Assembly (NCBI GenBank): GCA_014871385.1
Contig: CM026426.1
Coordinates: 100,108,009-100,172,008, forward strand
Reading direction: 5' to 3'
From: Ceratodon purpureus
Lineage: Eukaryota; Streptophyta; Bryopsida; Pseudoditrichales; Ditrichaceae
Length of the DNA: 64,000 bases
The first letter of the stretch is position 1. Every line of letters starts with the position of its first letter. The notes below the pieces were generated by a model. The model worked only from the letters and a program-made list of their open reading frames with translations. It was not told the DNA's origin and searched no databases. The position numbers and the translations under genes were made by a program. Positions 33,241-43,534 of this stretch are shown here, piece by piece.

Positions 33241-33764
33241 AGTGAGAGGAATGATGCATTGTTGTTGATCTTTTTATTCAAATTGGAATGTCCATGTAGA
33301 CGACTAGGTAATGATTCATTCTGTTACGTAACGAATGTATGATTAAAGAGAGACGGCGCTAACTAATTAGAATGTTGCTTTTTGCAGGCCCAAATTAAAA
33401 AGGTAGGAGTTTTTAGAACTACTCATTTAATAATTGAATCGTGGGATTTATTCTATTCGATGTGAAGTTTGGTGAGATTAGAGTGAGCCGTCAGTTGGAT
33501 CCATATTTAATACAAGTATTCAAGTGCTTAATTCAAATCTTTTTATATGTTGTGAGCTTGGTTTATTCTCTTCCAATATAGATTGATCTCATCAACTTTA
33601 ATTCAAAATGCAATTAATTATAGTTTTCATTAATTTAAGTAGGTTTAGAATAAGGTAAGTATTTAGGGCTGAGTCAGGGGGGTTGAAGGTTTGGGATATA
33701 TAAGTTAGAGGGAAGTAAGGAGGAGAGCTATATTGTGAGGAGAGTTCACTCGTTAGTTAGACAC
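33241..33764. promoter_or_regulatory. Divergent intergenic region with a TATA box (33,697-33,703) for the plus-strand gene
   Basis: Between the transposase and the cargo gene, which are transcribed away from each other. TATATAA at 33,697-33,703 is 62 bp before the ATG at 33,765, good spacing for a plant core promoter. No clear TATA was seen toward the transposase. A shared region would allow joint control; that is inference. Confidence 0.5.
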
Positions 33765-36700
33765 ATGAAGGAGAGTGGAGGGTCAGATCCCTCCACTTAT
33801 GTCACTCCTAGACCTAGAAGAAAACCAAGTGGTACAGATTTTATGAATAGGAGAGCGAGGAAGAGGAGAGAATCACGTAGAAAGGCGAAGTCGACAGGCA
33901 ACCACTTGAGTGCACCTCTAAAGGTTCGAGGCGCTGGGCTGCCTTTGGCAATTAAATTTTGCAGCATTCGTAAACTCATTCTAGAGTCCATTGTAGAGGT
34001 AAAAGAAGAGGTTTTAGTGGACAACATAGTTGAGCATCAGGAGCATGAGGTAAGAAGTAGAGGGGAAAAACAGATAGAGATGACGGAAGAATTAGGGTTC
34101 AATTGCAGTCCGACTTTGGAGACACCACAACCTTCTTTCGGATTCAAGGAGTGTTCGACAAGAGGGACGGATACACAGTCGGGTGACCAGTCTAACAAGG
34201 ATGTGGTAAGTTTCATAATTGATACATTTAAATATGCTTCATGTAAAGTATGTATATTAGTAGATTTATATTAAGTTTTACGTGTTGTCTTGGTTGCGGG
34301 TTTATTTTTTACTGCAATGAATATTTGATGCGTCATGAACTGAATGATTGTTTAAAATAGGAGAGCCGAGTAGTAAAACTGGTCATTGCTCAAATATATG
34401 CGCAGATTGTCGATTGGTTTAGAATTGAGGAAGACGTTGCAGAGGAAAAGACGCCAGAAGTGGATGCGGGCGAGGATTCAGATACTGAGATTTTGATAAA
34501 AGTGGCTCGGAGAGCGAGACGCGAAATCGTGGAGGCGGGCGAAGGAGGCGAAGCAATAGCTGTAAGACAGGCGGGACGAGGGGACCCAGGAAGTCCATTG
34601 GAAAGGAGTATAGACGAAGATCATTCGCAAGATAGGATGGCGGGGCCCGAAGTCGACATCCAGTCTGAAGAGGGTGAGGTCGCGGATCGAGGGAGAGAGT
34701 TAGATGTTACAGAGAGAGGGAGAGGTCGAGGTAGTCGAGGGAGGGTCAAGAGTAAGGGCACTTCCACACTCAAGGTCGCGGCATCGCAGGTGGAGGCTTC
34801 TGAGGGGAGAATGGCTGCTAGTGGAAAAGACCGTGGTCTGGAGGAGATGGACGCTACGGGTGTCGACACGGATCGAGATGCAGCGACGGAGGAGGTAAGA
34901 GATCCGATCGAATCATTTGTTGTTGTGGGTTTGTTGAATGTAGCAAGGTATTGGACTCGGGATTCAAAAATTGCAATGCAACAAGTCGCGCATTGTGAGG
35001 TTCCGATTGCATTCGCATATGCAACTTCGACAGATTGGGCATTAGATGGGGATTGGACATTGAGTGGGGATGCCGGGATTCAAGTGAGGGCAGTAGATGG
35101 GGATTCGGGGCCGAAAGGGGGGAGGGGCGTGAGGGGAGTGATGGGGGATGTGCGGGCACTGGGTGCATTGGGTGGGGATGCGGGGATTCAAGTGAGGGCA
35201 GTACATGGGGATTCGGGGCCGAAAGGGGGGAGGGGGGAGAGGGGAGTGATGGGGGATGTGCGGGCACTGGGTGCATTGGGTGGGGATGCGGGGATTCAAG
35301 TGAGGGCAGTACATGGGGATTCGGGGCCGAAAGGGGGGAGGGGGGAGAGGGGAGTGATGGGGGATGTGCGGGCAGTGGGTGCATTGGGTGGGGATGCAGG
35401 GATTCAAGTGAGGGCAGTAGATGGGGATTCGGGGCCGAAAGGGGGGAGGGGCGTGACGGGAGTGATGGGGGATGTGCGGGCAGTGGGTGCATTGGGTGGG
35501 GATGCGGGGATTCAAGTGAGGGCAGTAGATGGGGATTGAGGGCCGAAAGGGGGGAGGGAGGAGAGGGGAGTGATGGGAGATGTGTGGGCAGTGGGTGCAT
35601 TGGGTGGGGATGCGGGGATTCAAGTGAGGGCAGTAGATGGGGATTCGGGGCCGAAAGCGGGGAGGGGGGAGAGGGGAGTGATGGGGGATGTGTGGGTAGT
35701 GGGTGCATTGGGTGGCGATGCGGGGATTCAAGTGAGGGCAGTAGATGGGGATTCGGGGCCGAAAGGGGGGAGGGGGGAGAGGGGAGTGATGGGGGATGTG
35801 CGGGCAGTGGGTGCATTGGGTGGGGATGCGGGGATTCAAGTGAGGGCAGTCGATGGAGATTTGGGGCCGAAAGGGGGGAGGGGGGAGAGGGGAGTGATGG
35901 GGGATGTGCGGGCAGTGGGTGCATTGGGTGGGGATGCGGGGATTCAAGTGAGGGCAGTAGATGGGGATTCGGGGCCAAAAGGGGGGAGGGGGGAGAGGGG
36001 AGTGATGGGGGATGTGTGGGCAGTAGGTGCATTGGGTGGGGATGCGGGGATTCAAGTGAGGGCAGTAGATGGGGATTCGGGGCCGAAAGCGGGGAGGGGG
36101 GAGAGGGGAGTGATGGAGGATGTGCGGGCAGTGGGTGCATTGGGTGGGGATGCGGGGATTCAAGTGAGGGCAGTAGATGAGGATTCGGGGCCAAAAGGGG
36201 GGAGGGGGGAGAGGGGAGTGATGGGGGATGTGTGGGCAGTAGGTGCATTGGGTGGGGATGCGGGGATTCAAGTGAGGGCAGTAGATGGGGATTCGGGGCC
36301 GAAAGCGGGGAGGGGGGAGAGGGGAGTGATGGAGGATGTGCGGGCAGTGGGTGCATTGGGTGGGGATGCGGGGATTCAAGTGAGGGCAGTAGATGGGGAT
36401 TCGGGGCTGAAAGGGGGGAGGGGGGAGAGGGGAGTGATGGGGGATGTGCGGGCAGTGGGTGCATTGGGTGGGGATGCGGGGATTCAAGTGAGGGCAGTCG
36501 ATGGAGATTTGGGGCCGAAAGGGGGGAGGGGGGAGAGGGGAGTGATGGGGGATGTGCGGGCAGTGGGTGCATTGGGTGGGGATGCGGGGATTCAAGTGAG
36601 GGCAGTAGATGGGGATTCGGGGCCAAAAGGGGGGAGGGGGGAGAGGGGAGTGATGGGGGATGTGTGGGCAGTAGGTGCATTGGGTGGGGATGCGGGGATT

Positions 36701-37930
36701 CAAGTGAGGGCAGTAGATGGGGATTCGGGGCCGAAAGCGGGGAGGGGGGAGAGGGGAGTGATGGAGGATGTGCGGGCAGTGGGTGCATTGGGTGGGGATG
36801 CGGGGATTCAAGTGAGGGCAGTAGATGGGGATTCAAGGCTGAAAGGGGGGAGGGGGGAGAGGGGAGTGATGGGGGATGTGCGGGCAGTGGGTGCATTGGG
36901 TGGGGATGCGGGGATTCAAGTGAGGGCAGTCGATGGAGATTTGGGGCCGAAAGGGGGGAGGGGGGGAGAGGGGAGTGATGGGGGATGTGCGGGCAGTGGG
37001 TGCATTGGGTGGGGATGCGGGGATTCAAGTGAGGGCAGTAGATGGGGATTCGGGGCCAAAAGGGGGGAGGGGGGAGAGGGGAGTGATGGGGGATGTGTGG
37101 GCAGTAGGTGCATTGGGTGGGGATGCGGGGATTCAAGTGAGGGCAGTAGATGAGGATTCGGGGCCGAAAGGGGGGAGGGGGGAGAGGGGAGTGATGGGGG
37201 ATGTGTGGGCAGTGGATACAAGGGAGGGCAAGGCCGCGAGTTCAGTCATGGCTGTAGATTGGGAGATTATTTGTTTTCATATAAACTTTCTCTTTGTTTT
37301 TGTTTTATGATTTCTTGTAATTTGTTTTCTATCTGTGTTGTAGGAGTTCACGGATCAACTCACTGCGACTGAAGGTGATGGTCCAACACCTGCAGAAATT
37401 GAGGTAATTTTAATCTTATTTGCTTTTGTCTTCAACATTGCATTTTTATTAAAACTTTCTTAAGTAGTTTTGAAAACTCAAATGGTAAGTTGACATTGTC
37501 TTCGTCTCTATGCTTGTAGGGATTCTCAGATGCACCCTTGTCCATCAGTTCCCCGATCTCAGTAATCAATGTTTCCGACCTCTTGGATTCATTTGATCAG
37601 CCCCATTTACGTAGATGTGATTTAGGAACCCCTGTAGACTTAGGTAGTGGACCTCTCGAGGTCCACTCTCCTCAGTACATGCCTACGTCCCCTGTCTATG
37701 AGCCTACATCCCCGGGCTACATGCCTACTTCTCCACGACTTGGTACCCCGCCGATGTCTCCACCTTCTCCTTCCTCGCCTATTAGAGTGAGGAGGCGAGC
37801 CCATGTTGTCTTCGCCCTACCTGCGATACTGCCTTGCCTTGTCCAGCAGACCAGGCGTTTTTGGAGGAGGCGCCGTCATTGGAACTGTAGACAGGCTAGG
37901 GAGTACTATAGCCGTGCTCCACGTACATAG
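33765..37930 (+). CDS. Spliced cargo gene: basic N-terminus, 36-residue tandem repeats, CTD-like heptads
   Basis: Exon 1 33,765-34,205 ends at a GTAAGT donor; exon 2 34,361-37,253; exon 3 37,344-37,403 (60 bp, EFTDQLTATEG...); exon 4 37,520-37,930. Every junction is phase 0, strong support for a real gene. The start is chosen at the first ATG after the TATA box (MKESGGSDPSTYVTPRPRR). Exon 1 has a nuclear-signal-like NRRARKRRESRRKAK. Exon 2 begins with a helical part (VVKLVIAQIYAQIVDWFRI) and an RG-rich part (ERGRGRGSRGRVKSKG), then the 108-bp repeat array. Exon 4 holds YMPTSPV-YEPTSPG-YMPTSPR and ends in a basic tail. A TGA at 35,537 and one extra G near 36,961 break the repeat frame in this copy. 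Whether it joins the methyltransferase-like exons downstream is unresolved. No known family. Confidence 0.6.
35040..37215. repeat. 108-bp tandem repeat, 20 copies, with 432-bp higher-order pattern
   Basis: GATTCAAGTGAGGGCAGT recurs at 35,077 and then every 108 bp to 36,913, then at 37,022 and 37,130 (one unit is 109 bp). Each unit encodes 36 residues, roughly AVDGDSGPKGGRGERG then VMGDVRAVGALGGDAGIQVR. Variants recur every four units: units 7-10, 13-16 and 17-19 share the series ...D-S, D-L (CGATGGAGATTTGG), W, PKA/MED. Because 108 is a multiple of three, frames on both strands stay open across the array. Confidence 0.92.
37676..37738 (+). other. Three RNA polymerase II CTD-like heptads
   Basis: Codons at 37,676, 37,697 and 37,718 start YMPTSPV, YEPTSPG and YMPTSPR, matching Y1-x-P3-T4-S5-P6-x of the polymerase II tail consensus YSPTSPS. 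SPQ precedes and TPPMSPPSPSSP follows. The Thr, Ser and Pro codons differ between heptads (ACG/ACA/ACT; TCC/TCC/TCT; final Pro CCT/CCG/CCA), so the protein pattern, not a recent DNA copy, is conserved. Confidence 0.75.
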
Positions 37931-38067
37931 TGGCCCCTGTAGTACTTCCTACTGTGGCTTATGATTTGTTATTCAAACAAGATGTATCAGTACAGGAAGC
38001 TATTGTTCTACCTATCTTCACAATTGTTCGATTTCCTTTGATCCTCATAATGTATGACTTATGGCAG

Positions 38068-41000
38068 GTAACCCAGACACAGGATACGTTGCCAGCGCCC
38101 TCTTGTCCTAGTGAATTGACGAATGTAGTTGACAGTGAATTGGGACATCGGGTACAACACAAGCAAGACTCCAATGGCGTCATCAACAAGGTCCGAATTC
38201 ATCCAACGTCAAAGTCACGTATCCTAGTTCCCCTTTGCAGAATGCTCTCTATGGCAAAAGTGCGACATGTGGGAGAAATGGGAGTTCAACATTTGGAGCA
38301 AGACTTTGTCAAAGGCTACAGAGATGGAGACAGAGTCATGTACATTTCCATGTACAACCACGAAGAGAAGACAGCCGATGTCACTGAGGAGACCAAGGCT
38401 CAGTGGAGCCCTTGTTGGCAAAAAGCGAATGATGCTTTCGAGGATGAGCTCTTGGCGGACTCGGATTGGAAGGAGTTTTCTGGGAAGATGTTCTATGTCT
38501 GGGAAGGTAACCATCGCCTTGCTGCCTGGTACAAACATATCAACAACCATCACAGCGATGATCCTGCGTGGCACATCTCTGTGCACTGCATTGTTCTCGA
38601 CCCACGCGGACATGTGGGAAACCTTCTTCATGCCATGCACGACATCAATTGGTGAGAATATGAATCCCCTCTATTTTGGCCAGACGTCTTGATGTTTATG
38701 CATTTTACTAACTACCGTCTATTTGTGCAGGTCTACAGAAAATGATCATGTAAAGAGCAATCTTCCGGCTAAACTTTTCCAAATTCGCTCCTTCGGTGTG
38801 ATGAAATTGGAGGAATTCAAGGATCTGCTCACAGCAGAGGAGTATCAAATATCTTTGAATCATAAACCACATACTCCATCCTGGTTTACCTTGCCAACCA
38901 AAGTCTTCATCGCGTTTCTTTATCGTGTAAGCACTTCATCCATCCTTTCTCACACTTCCATTCGACAATTGATTTTTGTTCGTCTCTGTACTAAAAAGGG
39001 GGATAACTATGTTTTCCAGAGAGAAGTCGTGGCGGCCTCAGAGGAAGCTGCAAGAATCTACAAGGAGAAAACAGCCATTGAAGACCAAACCGCAGGAGGT
39101 GTTTGGGATGCCATGACTGCGGCTTCAAACAACATGGTCGAATCCATTAAGAAGAAGGACTTCACCAAGTACTTGACAATTGCAAATCCCAAGAACGATG
39201 ACAACTTCCTCAATGAGATGATACCCTTACCGTGGTTGAGTTCAGTATTTCGTTTCACTACTTTATATTTGTATTCATATTTCCTAAATCTTCTCTACTT
39301 GTTGCAGATTAATCGGCATTACAGTGACAACTCTAAACCTGAGATGTCACTCGATAAGCTTCAGAAGGTTGTTCCAGCGGCTGTTGAGGCCAAGTACAAG
39401 GCTCGTTGGTTGAGGTGGTGGAACTCATCTCCGACTTCCCGAAAGTCTTACAGATTTCCGCCATCAGAATTCAAGGACACGGATTTCGACCCATGGTTGA
39501 ACAAAGCTTCGTTCTGGGCCGGGGTGAGTTTCATTCATGAAGCGTTCTTCATTCATGACTTGAACCTTTCTTCTGTCCCTCATTTCTTCGTTACTACTAC
39601 TGATATATATTCTGTATATTAGTTGGAGGAAGCCGTCATCAACGAAGTCGAGGGCATATGCAAGGCGGAGAACCTCGTTATCAATTAGAAGGCATTTCCT
39701 CATGTACAAGAGCCGGGCGACTTTGTCGAGAGTTCACGTATTCTATTATGGGACAAGGCCTTCCCTACATTCGTTGGAAAGAATGCTGAGAAGGTGTTCG
39801 ACAAGAAATCCAACTTCGCTAAATTCCCTAGAGCTGCTGAGGTTGTCAAGCGCGTTACTTACCGGTAAGTTACTTCCCTTAATCATATTCAAATTCCATA
39901 ATGAGCTCTACATATCTTTCACATACTAACCTTCTCCATATTGGTTTCCTTAGGTACTTTAAGCGAGAGCTTGTTCTGAAGGGGGCACTAAAAGTTCAGC
40001 AACTGCCTCATTACTATACTGCTTGGACGTCGAGAACCTCGGACCAGTGTATGTACTCTCCGAAACAGCTGAAAAGGTACAGAAATCCTCACTTGCTTGA
40101 GGGATGCTGGTATCTTGATTGCTCTCGTGGTTTCACGATTGACTCAGAGGCAGACGTCAAGACTCTACACGATGGGGGTGAGGTTGTGGTGGAGGACTCC
40201 GTGGACGATGTAGAAGGTCCTGTAGGAGAGCAGGATCAGTCTTCTGCTCCACCACCGAAGAGAGGGAGAGGAAGGCGACTGAAATCTCTGCGTTCTCGGT
40301 CAGAGGCATCACAGCAAACTGGTGCGGAGTCTTCCGCGCCAACTGAGAAGGCACCAGAGTCCTCTCCGGGTATTGTTGTTACGAACCCTTCTCCAGCTTC
40401 TTCGCGGGGTCCTTCCTCGATCAGTGCTTCGGAGATCACCAGAGGTCTCCTTGAGCAGAGGAAGGCCAAACTATATCCTCAAACAACTTCTTCCGCTGGA
40501 GCTTCAATTTCCACACATGTTGCCGTCTTCAACTCATCTGTGGATTCCATGTTACGGCGAAATAAGAGACAGGAGAGAAAAGGTGGCGACCCGGATTGGA
40601 TCAAGACTCAAGACTTCATTCGCAAGGTATGTTCCGATATTTTGACATTTAATGGATTCTGCCACCTCTACTCGCTATGTAGTTACTAACTCTCCTTTCT
40701 TGTTTCCTCAAGTTTGGAGCAGGCCGCGAAAACGAAGTTCCGGACCGCTGCAAACAAGAGGACCATCTGGGAGTCGACTTGATCATTGCCGACATCCCTG
40801 AGAATCTTCCCGTCCCATCCGTTTCCGTTCCCCCCACGAGTATTCCGCCTTGGAACTCTCGCGAGAAGGATTATGTGTTCGACATCTTCCGTTTTGCAGA
40901 TAAATTCCTGCAGAAAGATGGTGCCATCTGCCTCATCTACAACACTGATCAGAAGCTGGCTAAGGATATCGACGAAGAAGCTGCCGGTGGTGACTACGTG

Positions 41001-41954
41001 CTCTTCAAGGACTGGTGGGGCGTCAATGTCCTCGGCCTCACTTCTCCTACGAACCCCGAGAACTTGGTACTTTTCCTAAACATACCCTTCTCTTTACTTA
41101 CTGATAACCCTTCCGCTTAAGTTTACTCAGTAGTTTTGCTTCACTGCAGACTATGCGGTTCTGGATTCGCGTCTACGTTCGTAGTGGCAGTACTTTCTCC
41201 TTCCAGACAAAGAAATCCGAACTGATTCATGGGAGTCTCAACATTACCGAGAGTGATGCCATTTTCAACTTCACCGATGTGGAATCGCAGCTCATGAATG
41301 GGGAGGTGCCGTGGAGAGGCCCAAGGGAGAAATCCCCTCAGATGATGCAAGACATAATTGAGGAGCTGTCGAAGCCCGGCGACATAGTCCTCGACTGGAA
41401 TGCAGGGACAGGTAACTATTCATACAAATCTCTGCTTAATTATTCCTCTCATTTTGTCCTCTGTTTCCCATTTCTTAGCTTCTCTCCGAGTTTCAGGGGC
41501 CTCCATCAAGGCTTGCCAGGCTATTGGTCGTCACATTCTCGCTTTTGAGGAGGACGAAGCCATATTCAACGCCCTTCTCAAACCATCCGCCATGGGCCCT
41601 CCTAAACATCCAAGGCCGGCAGCAGCAGGCGAAGCGCCTCCAAAGAGACCAAGACCTGATAAGTGGTGTAAGTCTTCTATTCTTTGATCAAATTATCCAA
41701 GCGTTACTTCTCTTTGCAGCTCTACGTACTCGATGTAACCACAGTCGGTTCTCTATTGCAGAGTAGTTTCAGCAACACCGCCACGTGGGCCAACATCAGT
41801 GTCCACTCCATCGTGGCGTCTTCATTCCAGCCCGATTCAGCCTTTCATACTTCCGGATTACGTAGAGGACTTAGCACAGGCGTTTCAATCTGGAGCCCTG
41901 ACATATGTTCCTAGTCGGCCAACTACTTTTGATCCCAGTATGATCGACGAATAG
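38068..41954 (+). pseudogene. ParB-like plus N4/N6 DNA-methyltransferase-like gene, about 10 exons, one in-frame stop
   Basis: Exons: 38,068-38,651; 38,731-38,926; 39,020-39,244; 39,308-39,523; 39,623-39,864; 39,954-40,626; 40,713-41,066; 41,150-41,411; 41,497-41,667; about 41,764-41,954. Phases agree at the junctions; introns are 63-99 bp. The first region has FYVWEGNHRLAAW then HISVHCIVLDPRG, like the ParB/sulfiredoxin G-x-x-R-x-x-A pattern. A helical middle and a linker with PPPKRGRGRR (AT-hook-like, about 40,250) follow. The C-terminus has DLIIADIPE (40,776-40,802) where beta-class methyltransferases have a DPPY motif, then PWRGPREKSPQMMQDIIEEL and KPGDIVLDWNAGTG-ASIKACQAIGRHILAFEEDE, where the family has KP...DPFAGSGT...R...E. 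Such enzymes methylate adenine N6 or cytosine N4; DIPE and DWNAGTG suggest altered or lost activity. TAG at 39,686 breaks this copy. Reading frame continues open upstream to about 37,912, so the true 5' exon is uncertain. Confidence 0.65.
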
Positions 41955-42180
41955 AAGGGCCAACTACTACCCTAAACCTAAACTTGTTATGATTCTCATA
42001 TCCATTTTGTCTCCGTGTTTGTAAAGGATGAAATGTCACAACTGTAATGCTCAAAATATAATATGAAGAGTGAAATGTTACAAAAGAAAGGCTCAAAAAT
42101 AATATTGCGCTGTTATTTATATTTTACTCATTCAAAATCCCACATTTCCATAGCCATGTTACCTATTCTTGACTTGGTGT

Positions 42181-42360
42181 ACATCTTGGTTTCTGCTACT
42201 CCATTATTCTACACGAACTCTGAAATATTCCACGAACTTTTAAGACCATCTCTTTTAGTTGGTTTCGAGTTGTCTTATTCCTAGAATCGTCTATATTATC
42301 TAAAACCATTATGGTGGAATACTCGTATCTAGATCCAATAAGGGACCAAATCTAAAGGAA
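42181..42360. repeat. Direct repeat flanking a small minus frame, copy 1
   Basis: TTGGTTTCTGCTACTCC...ATTCTACACGAACTCTGAAATATTCCACGAA and later CAAATCTAAAGGAATGTAT recur at 43,062-43,275 in the same order, with about 880 bp offset and many substitutions. Confidence 0.65.
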
Positions 42361-42392
42361 TGTATTCGAACACCCCACTACACTTCACAGTA

Positions 42393-42776
42393 CTAATCCT
42401 TCGAAGGATATACAGTCCAACTCTTGTCCATATCAAACCAGCAAGTTTCGCCATCCGATATGATCACTTCGGGCAGCTGAACAACTGGATTGTCATCGAC
42501 GTTCGATAGCAAAGGATATGGGATTAGGGACAACTCCATAATACGGAGAAGCTCATTGGTACAAAGCACTGTCCAACGCCATTCACCTTCACCAACATGG
42601 AGGCTTCCGATGTGCCTAAACGGTGGCAGGTCCATGCCTCGTTCCCTGGCGCGCTCCACCTCCAGCAGCCACGGCCGCAGCTCCTCATAACTCGCCGGTG
42701 CCTTTGGGGGCAAACCTACAGCCGCTCTCGTCCTCCTGGATCTCGCATTACACACCTTCGGCATCGCGCAACACAC
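42393..42776 (-). CDS. Hypothetical 127-residue protein in the right arm of the MULE
   Basis: A minus frame opening MCCAMPKVCNARSRR with a coding-like middle (SYEELRPWLLEVERARERGMDL, FRHIGSLHVGEGEWRWTVLC) and an acidic end (VVQLPEVIISDGETCWFDMDKSW). No known domain. It lies between two direct repeats (42,181 and 43,062) close to the right inverted end. It may be an exon of a larger minus gene or a captured fragment. Confidence 0.4.
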   Translation of the reverse strand: MCCAMPKVCNARSRRTRAAVGLPPKAPASYEELRPWLLEVERARERGMDLPPFRHIGSLHVGEGEWRWTVLCTNELLRIMELSLIPYPLLSNVDDNPVVQLPEVIISDGETCWFDMDKSWTVYPSKD

Positions 42777-43061
42777 TAAATTGTTGTAGTCTTAAAACGT
42801 TACACTCAAGCTTGTAGATTGACATCCCCGAACTCCTACGCTACCTTCGCATACAGCACAGCATGCCAAGGACTGTGTCACTATCCAAATACGCCACCTA
42901 GAGACAAGCTCAAGAAACCAAGAGTGACCTCCTTCTCTGGAACCCAGCTTACCAAGTGTTGTTTCATGATGAAAATCTCCTACTTCTATCACTCAAATGA
43001 AGATGCTTTGCTGCCTAGGAAGAGAGAGTAATCTTCGATGAAGACAAGGACTCTAACAAGG

Positions 43062-43275
43062 TATATCTTGGTTTCAGCAGTTAAGATATTATACACGAAT
43101 TTTGAAATATTCCAGGAAGTTTTCAAACCTTGCCTCCTTTACGTTCTTTCAAATTTGTTTTTTCCCTTGTGCATTTACATAATCCTATGAAAGAATTATT
43201 TGTTTGATCTAAAACTCAACGCCTGATCATTGTATCTTGCCTAAACCCATGACTAATCTAAAGGAATGTATGCAT
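43062..43275. repeat. Direct repeat flanking a small minus frame, copy 2
   Basis: Diverged duplicate of 42,181-42,360 (TTGGTTTCAGC...TTATACACGAATTTTGAAATATTCCAGGAAG, then CTAATCTAAAGGAATGTAT). Confidence 0.65.
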
Positions 43276-43463
43276 GACGTCATCATGACATCAGCCCTAA
43301 TTTGTATCTTTGAGAACAAACGTAATAAATTCTTACCAGAGATAACCCTAATTTCCACGGTAATATACTCTTTTTCTAAAAAAAGTGTCAAAATTAAGCC
43401 TTAATTTAGTAATTTTCCACGGTTATAGGGTCTACTTTGCTTTTGAAAATTTTCCTAATTGTC

Positions 43464-43534
43464 AATTCTGTGCTCTCCATTCTGCGCTCACCGCTCTCCG
43501 CTCTACGCTCTCCGCTCACGTACGAACTTTCCCC
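43464..43534. repeat. Right terminal inverted repeat of the large MULE
   Basis: The reverse complement reads GGGGAAAGTTCGTACGTGAG then CGGAGAGCGTAGAGCGGAG and on to ACAGAATTG, matching 27,848-27,926 except for the outer ten bases, a missing GGAGAGC module and few substitutions. Confidence 0.88.

Larger units (their letters stand above)
27848..43534. mobile_element. 15.7-kb Mutator-like element carrying transposase and ParB/methyltransferase-like cargo
   Basis: The boundaries come from inverted ends of about 70 bp flanked by a perfect 11-bp direct repeat. Inside, left to right: an A+T/poly-T arm; a small plus-strand gene (28,777-29,229); the MULE transposase on the minus strand (29,484-33,240); a 525-bp divergent intergenic region; plus-strand repeat/heptad exons (33,765-37,930); the ParB-methyltransferase-like exons (38,068-41,954); a small minus frame (42,393-42,776) between direct repeats; and the right end. 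Most MULEs are a few kb, so this is unusually large and multigenic. Perfect flanks and few stops suggest a fairly recent insertion, although the transposase has two stops and the cargo at least one. Alternative: independent genes captured between two related MULE ends. Confidence 0.85.

Noticed and set aside
35035-36978. Second sense frames of the array rich in Gly/Cys/Ser
   Set aside because: Same cause; they do not continue into the flanking exons in phase.
34854-37221. Very long antisense frames (up to 760 codons, Pro/His/Ser-rich) across the 108-bp array
   Set aside because: The unit is a multiple of three with few stop words, so any frame free of stops in one unit is open across the array. 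The sense frame has matching introns and exons on both sides; the antisense ones do not.
27848-43534. Reading the large element as a Helitron or a virus-derived insertion
   Set aside because: Inverted ends with an 11-bp duplication and a MULE transposase fit a cut-and-paste MULE; no helicase, capsid or polymerase gene is seen inside.
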